A stretch of DNA of 64,000 bases from Parasutterella muris (GTDB lineage: Bacteria > Pseudomonadota > Gammaproteobacteria > Burkholderiales > Burkholderiaceae_F): NCBI RefSeq assembly GCF_943193095.1, contig NZ_CALPCV010000006.1:1-64000 (forward strand), given 5' to 3'. A program made the translations under genes and the position numbers. The notes below the pieces were generated by a model. It ran no database searches. It saw only the letters and a list, made by a program, of their open reading frames with translations, and was not told the origin of the DNA. The first letter of the stretch is position 1. Every line of letters begins with the position of its first letter. Positions 42,907 through 52,050 of the stretch are shown here, piece by piece.

Positions 42907-43371
42907 ATGCAGACCGTAATCTTTGATACCAATCTCCTGCTTGATTTCTTTGTTTTCCGCGATAAAACAACCGCTCCGCTTTGGGAGGCTGCTTGCGCGG
43001 GACAATTCCGAACCGTCACAACACAGGAGGCGATTGATGAATTCAAAGATATACTGACCAGACCGGCTTTTAATCTGACGCAAAAGGCTCAGGAAGAAGC
43101 GCTTAAAGACTTTTTATCCGTCGCAGAAAACGTGGCAGTCACAACTGAAGCACAAGCACGGTGCAGAGACCCTTTGGATCAGAAATTCATCGATCTCGCA
43201 GTGAGTGAGGCGCCTGCCGTTCTCATCACCAAAGATAAATTGGTGCTTCGCTGCGCGAAAAGAATAAAAAAGACCGGCTCAGTGATTTGCTCACCAAGCA
43301 CGGCCTTACTGAATCCCGATCTCGTTAAAACGCCGCAGCCGTCTCCGCTTTCTGATTCAGTTCAGCGTTAA
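42907..43371 (+). CDS. PIN-domain protein, putative nuclease (COG1569 type)
   Basis: 154 residues. N-terminal VIFDTNLLLDFF with the first catalytic Asp, Glu in TTQEAIDEFKDIL, and RDPLDQKFIDLAVSE with the later Asp cluster, then VLITKDK. PIN proteins of this group are annotated as orphan toxins, with no antitoxin gene here. The ATG follows the mdh terminator directly, with no ribosome site, so translation may depend on read-through or be weak. Its last 47 bases overlap the convergent nagZ. Confidence 0.82.
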   Translation: MQTVIFDTNLLLDFFVFRDKTTAPLWEAACAGQFRTVTTQEAIDEFKDILTRPAFNLTQKAQEEALKDFLSVAENVAVTTEAQARCRDPLDQKFIDLAVSEAPAVLITKDKLVLRCAKRIKKTGSVICSPSTALLNPDLVKTPQPSPLSDSVQR

Positions 43372-44398
43372 ACGCCTCAATCATCTCCACACACGTCTTG
43401 TAGTTGGCATTCAGTTCAAGCCCGTCACGGCTCGGGAATTTGCCGCGCGGAAGAATTCTGGCCAAACGCTCATCAAAGAGTTTTGTGCGAATCCAGCGCT
43501 GGTTGGCGAGAACCTGCTGAACTCCGTCCGGATCGTTGCAGATCAGGATCATGTCACATCCGGCAGCAAACGCCGCGTCACTGCGGGCGGTAATCTCACC
43601 GATCTCCGCCGCGCCCTTCATGCTCAGGTCGTCACTGAAAATCAAACCTGTGAATCCAAGTCTTGTCCGAAGCTCTTCCTGAAGCCATTTCTTAGAAAAG
43701 CCTGCAGGAGCGGAATCGACCTGAGAATAGGCCACGTGCGCGGGCATCACTGATGTCAGGAGTACGCCCAGAGATTTATACGGAACTTCATCATTGCTGC
43801 GAATATCCGATAAGGATCTGTCATCCACCGGAAGCTCAACATGAGAATCCGCAGACGCATAGCCGTGTCCCGGGAAATGCTTGCCGCAGCAGGCCATTCC
43901 GGCCTGGGACATTCCGCCGATCAGCGCGGTCGCAAGAATGCTCACAACTCTCGGATTGCGATGGAATGAACGCGTGCCGATAACCACGCTCTGACCGTAG
44001 TCCAAGTCCAGACAGGGCGCAAAGGTGAAATCCACACCGCAGGCACGAAGTTCAGCAGCCATAACCAAACCGCAGGCTGCCGCCAGACTATGTGCGCGCT
44101 GCGGCTCTTTATCATAAAGCTGACCAAGTGAATTCATCGAAGGAATGCGGGTAAAACCCTCACGGAATCTCTGAATTCTGCCGCCTTCATGGTCCACGCC
44201 GATAATCAGCGGGGGATTGCGCAGCGCGTGAATGTCATGCGTCAGATTGTGCAGCTGATCGATATTCTCGAAATTGCGTGTGAACAAAATCACCATGCCG
44301 ACCATCGGATGCTGAAGAAGCTTGATTTCTTCATCCGTCAGTTCCGTTCCGGCAATATCAACCACCAAGGGTCCAAGCGGACGATCTACTTTTTCCAT
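43325..44398 (-). CDS. nagZ: Beta-N-acetylhexosaminidase NagZ
   Basis: 357 residues from ATG 44398 (GAAAGGAAAG upstream; TAATG overlap with the acpS stop). GH3 landmarks: IGVDHEGGRIQRFREGFTRI and KHFPGHGYASADSH with the catalytic His-Asp loop, then VMPAHVAYSQVD and IFSDDLSMKGA carrying the nucleophile Asp. Cytoplasmic muropeptide recycling enzyme. acpS-nagZ is a conserved betaproteobacterial pair. Confidence 0.95.
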   Translation of the reverse strand: MEKVDRPLGPLVVDIAGTELTDEEIKLLQHPMVGMVILFTRNFENIDQLHNLTHDIHALRNPPLIIGVDHEGGRIQRFREGFTRIPSMNSLGQLYDKEPQRAHSLAAACGLVMAAELRACGVDFTFAPCLDLDYGQSVVIGTRSFHRNPRVVSILATALIGGMSQAGMACCGKHFPGHGYASADSHVELPVDDRSLSDIRSNDEVPYKSLGVLLTSVMPAHVAYSQVDSAPAGFSKKWLQEELRTRLGFTGLIFSDDLSMKGAAEIGEITARSDAAFAAGCDMILICNDPDGVQQVLANQRWIRTKLFDERLARILPRGKFPSRDGLELNANYKTCVEMIEAFNAELNQKAETAAAF

Positions 44399-44790
44399 TA
44401 ATCTTTCCTTTCGCAAATCACTACGGCGATCGCCGTAGTTTCACAATCGCTCAGCGAGATGTGAAACCGCATCGCGCGGCTTTCTATTTCCTCGGCAAGC
44501 GCGCCTCCAAACTTCAGGTACGGCGCCCCGAGCTCATTGTTCAGCACACTGATATCGCCAAAATTGACGCTTCCTCTGAAACCGGTGCCCATCGCCTTTG
44601 AAAACGCTTCCTTCGCCGCCCAGCGGGAGGCTAGGTAGCGCAGACCTCGGACACGCGATAGCGAATTTCTATGATCATATACAACCCGCTCGTCTTCAGA
44701 CAACACCGTACGGGCAAAATTAGGCTGTCTTGTGCAGGCTTTCTCTATTCGGGCGATTTCTACGATATCGCAGCCCAAGCCGCCGATCAT
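44398..44790 (-). CDS. acpS: Holo-[acyl-carrier-protein] synthase AcpS
   Basis: 130 residues. GLGCDIVEIARIEKA at 3-17 with the metal-binding Asp, and WAAKEAFSKAMGTGF with the second metal ligand Glu. Attaches phosphopantetheine to Ser37 of AcpP. Overlaps the DUF805 gene upstream by 4 bases. In related genomes pdxJ lies between recO and acpS; here a DUF805 gene takes that place. Confidence 0.95.
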   Translation of the reverse strand: MIGGLGCDIVEIARIEKACTRQPNFARTVLSEDERVVYDHRNSLSRVRGLRYLASRWAAKEAFSKAMGTGFRGSVNFGDISVLNNELGAPYLKFGGALAEEIESRAMRFHISLSDCETTAIAVVICERKD

Positions 44791-45293
44791 TTGTCCTCTC
44801 CGCTGCCGCTGTACTTACCCCAGCGATTATCCTCCGGAAAACTCGGAAGACTCATCACGCCGAATGAAACCGCGGTGAGCGCGCCTAACGGCGCCCAAAT
44901 AAACCAGTTGTAGCTCTGCATCATCGCGAATTCCGCCAGGCAGTAAAAGATCAGAATCTGCGGCATCCATGCCCACAGCGCGGATTTGTTGGCGTCGTGA
45001 AGACGACGCACCGAAATCGCTGCGGACGGTACCGCAATGTAAAGCCAGCCGCAGATCAGAAGTCCGAGAAATACTAAAACCGTATCTGTGGCGGTATCGC
45101 TGATCCACATCAGGACGGCTAAATAAAGTACGGTAAAAATCCAAAAGCGATAAAAACGAGCTCTGCCCGTGCGCCCTCCGAAATCGGTATAGCCGATCGT
45201 CATATCAAGATAAAGATCTCGAATCACAGGCGGCATTTTGTCGACGTAGGAAGCCAGTTCAAAAGGATTTTTTCCGGGTGTCGGATTTTTCAT
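44787..45293 (-). CDS. DUF805 family membrane protein
   Basis: 168 residues. Opens with a polar segment and GRTGRARFYRFWIF, the DUF805 signature start, then four hydrophobic segments and the typical SVRRLHDANKSALWAW. Function of the family is unknown. Occupies the pdxJ position between recO (5 bases upstream) and acpS (4-base overlap), so it is expressed with them. Confidence 0.85.
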   Translation of the reverse strand: MKNPTPGKNPFELASYVDKMPPVIRDLYLDMTIGYTDFGGRTGRARFYRFWIFTVLYLAVLMWISDTATDTVLVFLGLLICGWLYIAVPSAAISVRRLHDANKSALWAWMPQILIFYCLAEFAMMQSYNWFIWAPLGALTAVSFGVMSLPSFPEDNRWGKYSGSGEDK

Positions 45294-45298
45294 AACTG

Positions 45299-46003
45299 CT
45301 AAATCTTTTTAAGTTCATTAAGGATCCGCCGGGTGTTCAGCGGAATTTCCTCGAGATAATAACCGATAAGGTCACGGGTTAACATTCGGGCTTCCCTCTC
45401 CTGCTCTCCGGGCTGCAGAGTTCTGGAAATCAGCGCGCGCAGCGTATCGGAAGAGACTCCGGCGTTTTCCAAAGCGGTGTTGTCCGAAGCGATCAGGTCC
45501 CCCACCACAAAGCGGTATCTCGATGCCGGAAAGGGACCCTCAGGCAGGCCGTAACCAAGTGCGTTCAGAAAATCAAGCTCAAAGTAGCGCAGCGTCACAA
45601 GCGGCTCTTCGCCCGAAGCGAGTTTCTTCAGTGTCTCGTAGTAGGATTTAAACAGCGCCTGCTCCGGAACTCCTCTGGGCAAAAGCCGCACCAGAAGCTC
45701 ATTGATATAAAACGCCGACATCAGAAACTTTTCTCCGAGGGGAATCGTGCCGTACCATTCCGCACGAATCAGATTCTTAATCTCGCCTTTGCCGGAGTAA
45801 GAAATCGCAAGCGGACAAAAGGGATTTAACAAACCCCTGTATTGGGACATCGGGCGCTTTGCGCCTCTTGCAACAAGCGACATGCGGCCGAAATCGCGCG
45901 TAAAAAACTCCACGATCAGACTGGTCTCCTTCCAGGGATACGTGTGCAGCACAAAAGCGGGCTGCCCGTTGACGCGGAAGTCCGAACGAGCTTTTTCTGC
46001 CAT
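45299..46003 (-). CDS. recO: DNA repair protein RecO
   Basis: 234 residues. N-terminal OB fold (QPAFVLHTYPWKETSLIVEFF, GRMSLVARGAKRPMSQYRG) and an alpha-helical C-terminal domain (RYFELDFLNALGYG). The zinc cysteines seen in some RecO proteins are absent. Loads RecA with RecR. Normally directly after era; here it is separated by about 3.5 kb carrying dctA, the C45 hydrolase and an unknown gene. Confidence 0.92.
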   Translation of the reverse strand: MAEKARSDFRVNGQPAFVLHTYPWKETSLIVEFFTRDFGRMSLVARGAKRPMSQYRGLLNPFCPLAISYSGKGEIKNLIRAEWYGTIPLGEKFLMSAFYINELLVRLLPRGVPEQALFKSYYETLKKLASGEEPLVTLRYFELDFLNALGYGLPEGPFPASRYRFVVGDLIASDNTALENAGVSSDTLRALISRTLQPGEQEREARMLTRDLIGYYLEEIPLNTRRILNELKKI

Positions 46004-46255
46004 TTAAAAATAATGTCCTTTCATCAGTGGTCCGACTATTTTAGCGGCTGCAGTCGGCACGGCTCAAATCGAAAACACTCTGTTACGCACATCCCCGACT
46101 CGCCTCTGTCAACGACTCTCACGGGAAAAGAAACATTTACTCACGGACTTTTTAAGGGAAACCACTAATTCATCAGATATATTACATATAAATACCTGTG
46201 ATTAAGTATTTTTACTAATCGTAAATACGTTATTCAGCTTTTTAGGAGCGGAACA

Positions 46256-47626
46256 ATGAAAAAACCTTTTTACAAGGTCCTTTATGTGCAGGTGCTTGCT
46301 GCTATCGCTCTCGGCGTCCTGCTGGGATTCTTTTGGCCGGACCTCGGCGCGAAGATGAAGCCGCTTGGAGACGGCTTCATCAAGCTAATTAAAATGCTCA
46401 TCGCTCCGGTCATTTTCTGCACTGTCGTCACCGGCATCGCCGGTATGGAAAACATGAAGAAAGTCGGCAAGGTCGGAGGCTTAGCTCTTCTCTACTTCGA
46501 GGCGGTGACGACGCTCGCACTGATCATCGGTCTTCTCATGGTGAATCTCTTTCAGCCGGGAAGCGGCATGCATGTGGACCCGTCCACACTCGACATGAGT
46601 TCGGTATCAATGTACGCGGCCTCAGAAAAGCCGCAGTCAACACTTGATTTCATATTTCACATTATTCCGTCTACCATTGTCGGCGCCTTTGCCGAAGGAG
46701 AAATCCTCCAGGTTTTATTCTTCTCGGTCATCTTCGGGTTCGCTCTGCAGCATCTGGGCGGCGTTAACCATCCGGTCTACAGTCTGATTAAGAAAGGATC
46801 CGACATCCTTTTCACCATGATCGGATGGATCATGAAAGTCGCTCCGATCGGTGCATTCGGCGCTATGGCGTTTACCATCGGCAAATATGGTATTCATACA
46901 CTGATCCCGCTCAGTAAACTGATGTTGGTTTTTTACGCCACCTGTCTGTTTTTTATTATCTTTATTCTCGGCGCGATCTGTCGAAGCTGTGGGTTTTCTC
47001 TTTTTAAATATCTTGCCTACATTAAAGAGGAACTTTTAATTGTGCTCGGCACGTCTTCATCCGAGGCGGTTCTTCCGCAAATGATGAAGAAAATGGAACA
47101 AGCTGGCGTCAGTAAATCCGTAAGCGGCCTTGTCATTCCGACCGGTTACTCGTTCAACCTTGACGGTACAGCGATCTATCTGACAATTGCCGCAGTCTTT
47201 ATCGCACAGGCCTGCGATATTCAAATGACGCTCAGCCAGCAGATCACGCTGCTTCTGGTGCTCCTTCTGACAAGTAAAGGAGCAGCCGGTGTCTCGGGTT
47301 CCGGCTTCATCGTACTTGCAGCAACATTGAGCGCAGTCGGTGATGTCCCAGTCGCCGGACTTGCGCTTATCCTCGGCGTAGATCGTTTCATGAGCGAAGC
47401 ACGTTCCATCACCAACATGATCGGAAACGGCATCGCCTGTGTCGTCGTCGGCCGCTGCGTAGGTGAGCTGGATAAAGCGCGGCTCACCAAGATGCTTACC
47501 GCCAAACGCGACATCATCGCGGATCTGGAAGCCGACCTCGGGAAAGTCGAAGAGAAATTAGGGGGCGAGCTCACTTCCGCTGTTAACGAAACAGCCCTGC
47601 TGCCCGCAAAAGGCCTGAACGATTAG
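46256..47626 (+). CDS. dctA: C4-dicarboxylate/proton symporter DctA
   Basis: 456 residues of the DAACS family: helices starting VQVLAAIALGVLLGFFWP, a GTSSSEAVLPQMMKKME serine-rich re-entrant loop, PTGYSFNLDGTAIYLT, and SKGAAGVSGSGFIVLAATLS. Imports succinate, fumarate and malate. It has its own AT-rich upstream region (46004-46255) with an AGGAG ribosome site. It complements the DcuC-type carrier at 9094. Its 3' end overlaps the convergent C45 gene by 4 bases. Confidence 0.93.
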   Translation: MKKPFYKVLYVQVLAAIALGVLLGFFWPDLGAKMKPLGDGFIKLIKMLIAPVIFCTVVTGIAGMENMKKVGKVGGLALLYFEAVTTLALIIGLLMVNLFQPGSGMHVDPSTLDMSSVSMYAASEKPQSTLDFIFHIIPSTIVGAFAEGEILQVLFFSVIFGFALQHLGGVNHPVYSLIKKGSDILFTMIGWIMKVAPIGAFGAMAFTIGKYGIHTLIPLSKLMLVFYATCLFFIIFILGAICRSCGFSLFKYLAYIKEELLIVLGTSSSEAVLPQMMKKMEQAGVSKSVSGLVIPTGYSFNLDGTAIYLTIAAVFIAQACDIQMTLSQQITLLLVLLLTSKGAAGVSGSGFIVLAATLSAVGDVPVAGLALILGVDRFMSEARSITNMIGNGIACVVVGRCVGELDKARLTKMLTAKRDIIADLEADLGKVEEKLGGELTSAVNETALLPAKGLND

Positions 47627-48798
47627 AGTCGGTATTCGGAAATTTTCCCTTCACACGGGTATCCTGCGCTAATCCACAGAATACCCGAAGTCACGCCCAT
47701 CACCATGGCGTAAACCGTGCAGTAGCGCTCTCCGCTCTGGCGAGGATCTTCGTGATAACAAACGGATTCCGGATAAAGTTCATGATCGCTCAGCAGTCGG
47801 AAAAGTCCTTTCATGCCGATCGGTCCCTTCATCTTGGAGAGCTGTCTCTGCACCCCGTTCAGCCGCGTATAGGTTGAGGAAATAAAACTCTTGGCAACGT
47901 CTTTAGGCGCAATCAGAGCGGACAGATAATGATTGGTGTGAACGAGCGCCTCGCCTTTACTCATGATCACATCAAATGCGTCCGGAGAAAATTCAACCTG
48001 CATCTCATAATTGCTGCGCGAAGCGATATTAAAGACTCCGGAACCAGCCCTAGGAACAGCCGAAACCGCCTTTAGAGCTTCTGTCGGCAGGCTTGAATTC
48101 AGAATATTGCGCATCATCAGATGCAGCGGCATGCCGATTTTGCCTTTGCCGACGGAAGCGGCATTGAGACAGACGCCAAGACCCTCGGAATTCAGCCCCT
48201 TGCCTCCGACCAAACCGGCCTCGCAGACCATCAGAATCTCAGGGCGGCCTTCCTGCTCCACTTTCAGAATCACGGAGTTGGATCTTGCCTTTGCAAGCCA
48301 GTCCCAGGTTTGCCCCATGAACACATTGCCGCCTTCACCTAATTCAGCCGGAACCATAATGCAGGTACATGCGTCCGAGTTTGCAAACAAAACTTCGCTT
48401 CGGCAATTCAGCGTGAGAATGTCTTCAAAAGATTTTCCGCTTCCCTGCGCGATTCCCTTCATTTCCTCAATGGACTCAGGACTGTACTTTTGAATGACCG
48501 GTAAAAATTTTGCCGCCAGCGACTTCGCTTTCTCCCAGTCAATTCCTGCGGATGACTGAAAGACCGATGCATAAAACTTAATGTTTCTGTCTATCTGCTC
48601 AGCGGCACTTTGACCGTACGTGACGCCCCTCTGCAGCGCGGAACCTTTCAATTCGATAAAAGGATAGAAGGGCTGCTTTTCAATTTCAGGCGAATGAATG
48701 TTAGGGACCGACAGCTCCGAGGCGACTTTCGCCTGCGCAGCAAAACCACAGAAAGCGCTGCTGACAAGCGCGGCGATAAATTTTCTTCGGATGATCAT
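47623..48798 (-). CDS. Exported C45-family (acyl-CoA:6-aminopenicillanate acyltransferase-like) Ntn hydrolase
   Basis: 391 residues. N-terminus IIRRKFIAALVSSAF could be a twin-arginine or Sec signal (cleavage near Ala23). Family features: ELKGSALQRGVTYGQ, then the likely catalytic Cys in NSDACTCIMVPAELGEGG, VFMGQTWDW and GLNSEGLGVCLNA. Enzymes of this family self-cleave before the Cys and hydrolyse amides of unknown nature. Here the residue before the first Cys is Ala rather than Gly, so processing may differ. It sits in the insertion between era and recO and is convergent with dctA. Confidence 0.8.
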   Translation of the reverse strand: MIIRRKFIAALVSSAFCGFAAQAKVASELSVPNIHSPEIEKQPFYPFIELKGSALQRGVTYGQSAAEQIDRNIKFYASVFQSSAGIDWEKAKSLAAKFLPVIQKYSPESIEEMKGIAQGSGKSFEDILTLNCRSEVLFANSDACTCIMVPAELGEGGNVFMGQTWDWLAKARSNSVILKVEQEGRPEILMVCEAGLVGGKGLNSEGLGVCLNAASVGKGKIGMPLHLMMRNILNSSLPTEALKAVSAVPRAGSGVFNIASRSNYEMQVEFSPDAFDVIMSKGEALVHTNHYLSALIAPKDVAKSFISSTYTRLNGVQRQLSKMKGPIGMKGLFRLLSDHELYPESVCYHEDPRQSGERYCTVYAMVMGVTSGILWISAGYPCEGKISEYRL

Positions 48799-48884
48799 TT
48801 GTTCAAGTATTTGTAAGTTCGATCTTGGAATTATGACCGTTTATTGCCCGAAATACCCGCCCGTCCGTAAATATTTTTAGCATA

Positions 48885-48915
48885 CAAAAAAAATCGGGAC
48901 TCGACGTCCCGATTT
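48885..48915 (-). terminator. Rho-independent terminator after the 48934 gene
   Basis: Minus strand: AATCGGGAC, loop GTCGA, GTCCCGATT, then TTTTTTG. Perfect 9-base stem 18 bases past the stop. Confidence 0.9.
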
Positions 48916-48933
48916 ATTTTGTTTGCAAGACTT

Positions 48934-49350
48934 TTACTTAGTCAGAAGTCTTGTCAGTTTGGTGATGCAGTCACGGCGCCAGAAGAGATGATTCTTGCGC
49001 ACAGGCTCTCCGCCGAGGCTTTCGCAGTAAAGGTCCAAAGCTTTTTCAAGCGATTTCTTTGCTTCCGGGCCTTCAACTCCGAGAAGCTTGTTGATACGGT
49101 TGACCGCAATGACAGTCTTGTCATTGCTCTTGGTACCCGAGCCGTATGCAATCCATCTTGCAGGGATGAAATGCATCGCATCGTCCCAAATATACACAGC
49201 GAAATACTCGCCTCTCTTGACAATGTCCAGACGATCCTTCTTGCTGAGTTTTTCAAATGCGCGAATGTTCTTAACCAGAGCTTTGCGGCTGTCTGCGAGG
49301 TTCTTCTGATAACGGACGTTCTCACGTTCGAGAGTGTATTGCTTATTCAA
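48934..49350 (-). CDS. Unknown basic protein, probable TTG start
   Basis: 138 residues if the TTG at 49350 is used, which has GGAGG six bases upstream; an ATG at 49392 in the same frame has a poorer site. Basic, soluble, with a helical N-terminus (LERENVRYQKNLADSRKALV) and a compact middle (GEYFAVYIWDDAMHFIPARW). The C-terminus has two cysteines (LDLYCESLGG, RRDCITKL). No family recognised. It is a single gene with its own terminator in the era-recO insertion. Confidence 0.65.
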   Translation of the reverse strand: MNKQYTLERENVRYQKNLADSRKALVKNIRAFEKLSKKDRLDIVKRGEYFAVYIWDDAMHFIPARWIAYGSGTKSNDKTVIAVNRINKLLGVEGPEAKKSLEKALDLYCESLGGEPVRKNHLFWRRDCITKLTRLLTK

Positions 49351-49462
49351 TTTACGCCTCCGTATCTGACGATATATCTGTAATCCGTGCATCCTAACGA
49401 ACTTACACGATAATAAGTAATTACCCTGACCTTTTTGAGCACCTTTCCCGTTTTTCAGGCAT

Positions 49463-49499
49463 AAGAAAAACCTCCGAACCCAATCTTGAGTCGGAGGCT
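49463..49499 (-). terminator. Rho-independent terminator after era
   Basis: Minus strand: CCTCCGA, loop, TCGGAGG then TTTTTCTT. It ends the lepA-lepB-rnc-era unit, so recO is no longer co-transcribed with it. Confidence 0.88.
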
Positions 49500-49522
49500 T
49501 AATGTCCTAAAAAGCTTACAGA

Positions 49523-50440
49523 TTACTGACCATAGCCGAGGGACTTGAGAACACCGGCATCGTCGCCCCAGCCCTTGCGAACTCGAACCCAGACTTCCAG
49601 ATAAACTTTCTTGCCAAGCATTTCTTCAATATCTTCGCGCGCCAGTCTGGAAATTTCACGAAGTTTCGCGCCTTTTTCGCCGATCACGATGCCTTTATGG
49701 CTTTCGCGGTTAACGATCAGTGTCGCAAAGATTCGCGCAAGCTTGTCGGTTTCTTCCCACTTATCGATCATGACGGCGACACCGTACGGCAGCTCATCGC
49801 CCAAGAGGCGGAAAGCCTTCTCACGAATAATTTCCGCAGCCAGGAAGCGCGGAGATTTATCCGTATAAATGTCGTCTTCAAACAGTTTGTCGCCTTCCGG
49901 AAGGAACTTTCTGATCACTTCAAGAAGTACCTTGAGCTGACGACCCTTCTCTGCGCTCACAGGGACGACTTCGGCAAACGGGAACTTCTGCATCGACTCG
50001 GTAATGAGAGGAAGCATCGCCTCGCTTTCCTTAACTTCATCGGTCTTGTTGATCGCAAGAATGACATTCTTTGCTTCTTTTGAAAGAAGCGAGAGAACCG
50101 TCAGGTCTTCGGGACGCCAGCCGGTCGCTTCAATGACGAGAACCACCGCATCAACGTCCGCAAGGCTCGATTTAACTGACTGATTCATTCTGGACAAAAG
50201 TTCAGAAGAATGTTTCGTTTGGAAACCCGGTGTGTCCACAAAGATATACTGGGTGTCGTCGGTGGTTAATACACCCATGATGCGGTCTCGTGTGGTCTGT
50301 GGCTTCTTGCTCGTGATGCTGACCTTCTCGCCGACAAGTGCGTTGATCAGTGTGCTCTTGCCGACGTTCGGACGGCCGATCACGGCAACATATCCGCTGC
50401 GGAATTCTTTAGTTTCTTCTGTAACTGTGTTTTCTGTCAT
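49523..50440 (-). CDS. era: GTPase Era
   Basis: 305 residues. G1 GRPNVGKST near 22-30, switch region SKKPQTTRDRIMGV, G3 DTPG, G4 NKTD, and a C-terminal KH domain with IVIGEKGAKLREISRLAR. Acts in 30S assembly by binding the 3' end of 16S rRNA. Starts 3 bases after rnc. Confidence 0.96.
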   Translation of the reverse strand: MTENTVTEETKEFRSGYVAVIGRPNVGKSTLINALVGEKVSITSKKPQTTRDRIMGVLTTDDTQYIFVDTPGFQTKHSSELLSRMNQSVKSSLADVDAVVLVIEATGWRPEDLTVLSLLSKEAKNVILAINKTDEVKESEAMLPLITESMQKFPFAEVVPVSAEKGRQLKVLLEVIRKFLPEGDKLFEDDIYTDKSPRFLAAEIIREKAFRLLGDELPYGVAVMIDKWEETDKLARIFATLIVNRESHKGIVIGEKGAKLREISRLAREDIEEMLGKKVYLEVWVRVRKGWGDDAGVLKSLGYGQ

Positions 50441-50443
50441 AAC

Positions 50444-51130
50444 TTAGCCTTTCAATTTCTTAACGGCTTCGCTGTCCAGAGCTTTCTGCGCGGCTTCCTG
50501 TTCCGCCTGTCTGCGGGAACGGCCGACGCCTTGAAGGTTAATGTCCAGTTTCGGAACGCTCACGCTCACCAGGAACTCCTGATCGTGCGGCAGTCCGCGA
50601 ACCTCCAGTACTTCATACACCGGCAGACCGTAATGATGGCCCTGCAGTACTTCCTGCAGGCGGGTCTTCGGGTCTTTGCCCAGCGTATCCGGCGTCAGCT
50701 TGCTCAGCATCGGCTCATATAAGCGAATGATGACAGTTTGCGCCGATTCGAAGCCGGAGTCGGTGAAAACCGCCCCAAATATGGCTTCTACTGCATCCGC
50801 AATAGTTGACGGACGACGATTTCCTCCAGTATGCAGCTCACCCTCGCCAACGCGAAGGAATTCGGAAATACCGATGCGTTCTGCGATTTCCGCAAGGGCG
50901 GACTGTTTGACAAGGTTGCTGCGAACGCGTGAAAGAGAACCCTCGTCAAAATGCTTGTCCTTCAAAAATAAGGCGTTGCCGATGACGCAGTTCAGCACGG
51001 AGTCTCCGAGAAACTCCAAACGCTCGTTGTTTTCCGAAGAAAAAGAGCGGTGTGTCATCGCGCGCTTCAAAAGCGATTCGTTTTTGAACTTATAACCGAT
51101 TCTATTTTCAAGTTCACTGAGAGGCAGCAT
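50444..51130 (-). CDS. rnc: Ribonuclease III
   Basis: 228 residues. Signature ERLEFLGDSVLNCVIGNAL near 37-55 with catalytic acidic residues, second acidic site DAVEAIFGAVFTDSG, C-terminal dsRNA-binding domain (KTRLQEVLQGHHYGLPVYEV, GVGRSRRQAEQEAAQKAL). Cleaves double-stranded RNA in rRNA processing. 8 bases after lepB. Confidence 0.96.
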   Translation of the reverse strand: MLPLSELENRIGYKFKNESLLKRAMTHRSFSSENNERLEFLGDSVLNCVIGNALFLKDKHFDEGSLSRVRSNLVKQSALAEIAERIGISEFLRVGEGELHTGGNRRPSTIADAVEAIFGAVFTDSGFESAQTVIIRLYEPMLSKLTPDTLGKDPKTRLQEVLQGHHYGLPVYEVLEVRGLPHDQEFLVSVSVPKLDINLQGVGRSRRQAEQEAAQKALDSEAVKKLKG

Positions 51131-51138
51131 ATTTGCTC

Positions 51139-52029
51139 CTAGTCAAAGAAACCGATGCGGCTCGGCTTCGAAAGATTCATCCAAATCATATTGGCCCGTC
51201 CGACTAAATTTTTCTCCGGCACAAAACCCCAGTAGCGGCTGTCTTCGGAGTTGTCGCGGTTATCACCAAGGACGAAATATGTGTCCTTGGGCACGGTGCA
51301 GATCAATCCGCCTCTCACGTAATCACAAGCGTCGGGGTTGTTGTGAATCGGAAGCGGATAAGCGCCGGCAGGGGCCGCGCGATTGTTGAGAATACGGTGA
51401 TCCTTCTTACCGAGCTGCTCGACAAACTGATCAAGCTCCTGCATCTTGGCTTCATCGTAATACTTACCGTCAGCGGTGACGGGCACAGGCTTCCCATTAA
51501 TGGTCAGCCGCTTGTTGATGTATTCAATCTTGTCGCCAGGCAAACCGACAACACGCTTGATGTAGTCAATTTTTTCATCCGCGGGATAACGGAAGACAAT
51601 CACATCGCCTCTTTCAGGCTCACCGATCGAAACAATCTTGGTGTTCAGCACCGGCAGACGCAGACCGTAGTTATATTTGTTCACTAAAATCATGTCGCCG
51701 CTTTCAAGCGTCGGCATCATAGATCCGCTCGGGATTCTGAAAGGCTCAAAAATGAATGAGCGCAGAATGAAAATAAAGAAAATTACCGGAAAGAAACCGG
51801 CAGTATATTCAAGCCACTTGGGACGCTCATTCATGCGCGTGACCATCGCAGAGCGAGCTGCCACCACGGACTGTACGCCTCTGCGCAGCGCATCTTCGTT
51901 GCTTCTGTCGAACTGCTGCAGTTCATCAGACATGACTTTGACGCGTTTAGGTTTCCAGACAAATACATCAAGAACCCACAGCACGCCTGTAAAAACGGTC
52001 AGGAGGAAAAGAATGAGAGAAAAAGTCAT
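51139..52029 (-). CDS. lepB: Signal peptidase I (LepB)
   Basis: 296 residues. Two membrane helices (3-24 and about 78-94), catalytic Ser103 in IPSGSMMPTL and Lys159 in DYIKRVVGLPGD, box E LGDNRDNSEDSRYWG. Removes Sec signal peptides, including those of the flavoproteins in this window. Located between lepA and rnc as in other betaproteobacteria. Confidence 0.96.
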   Translation of the reverse strand: MTFSLILFLLTVFTGVLWVLDVFVWKPKRVKVMSDELQQFDRSNEDALRRGVQSVVAARSAMVTRMNERPKWLEYTAGFFPVIFFIFILRSFIFEPFRIPSGSMMPTLESGDMILVNKYNYGLRLPVLNTKIVSIGEPERGDVIVFRYPADEKIDYIKRVVGLPGDKIEYINKRLTINGKPVPVTADGKYYDEAKMQELDQFVEQLGKKDHRILNNRAAPAGAYPLPIHNNPDACDYVRGGLICTVPKDTYFVLGDNRDNSEDSRYWGFVPEKNLVGRANMIWMNLSKPSRIGFFD

Positions 52030-52050
52030 AGTGATGCTCCTCGATGAGGG

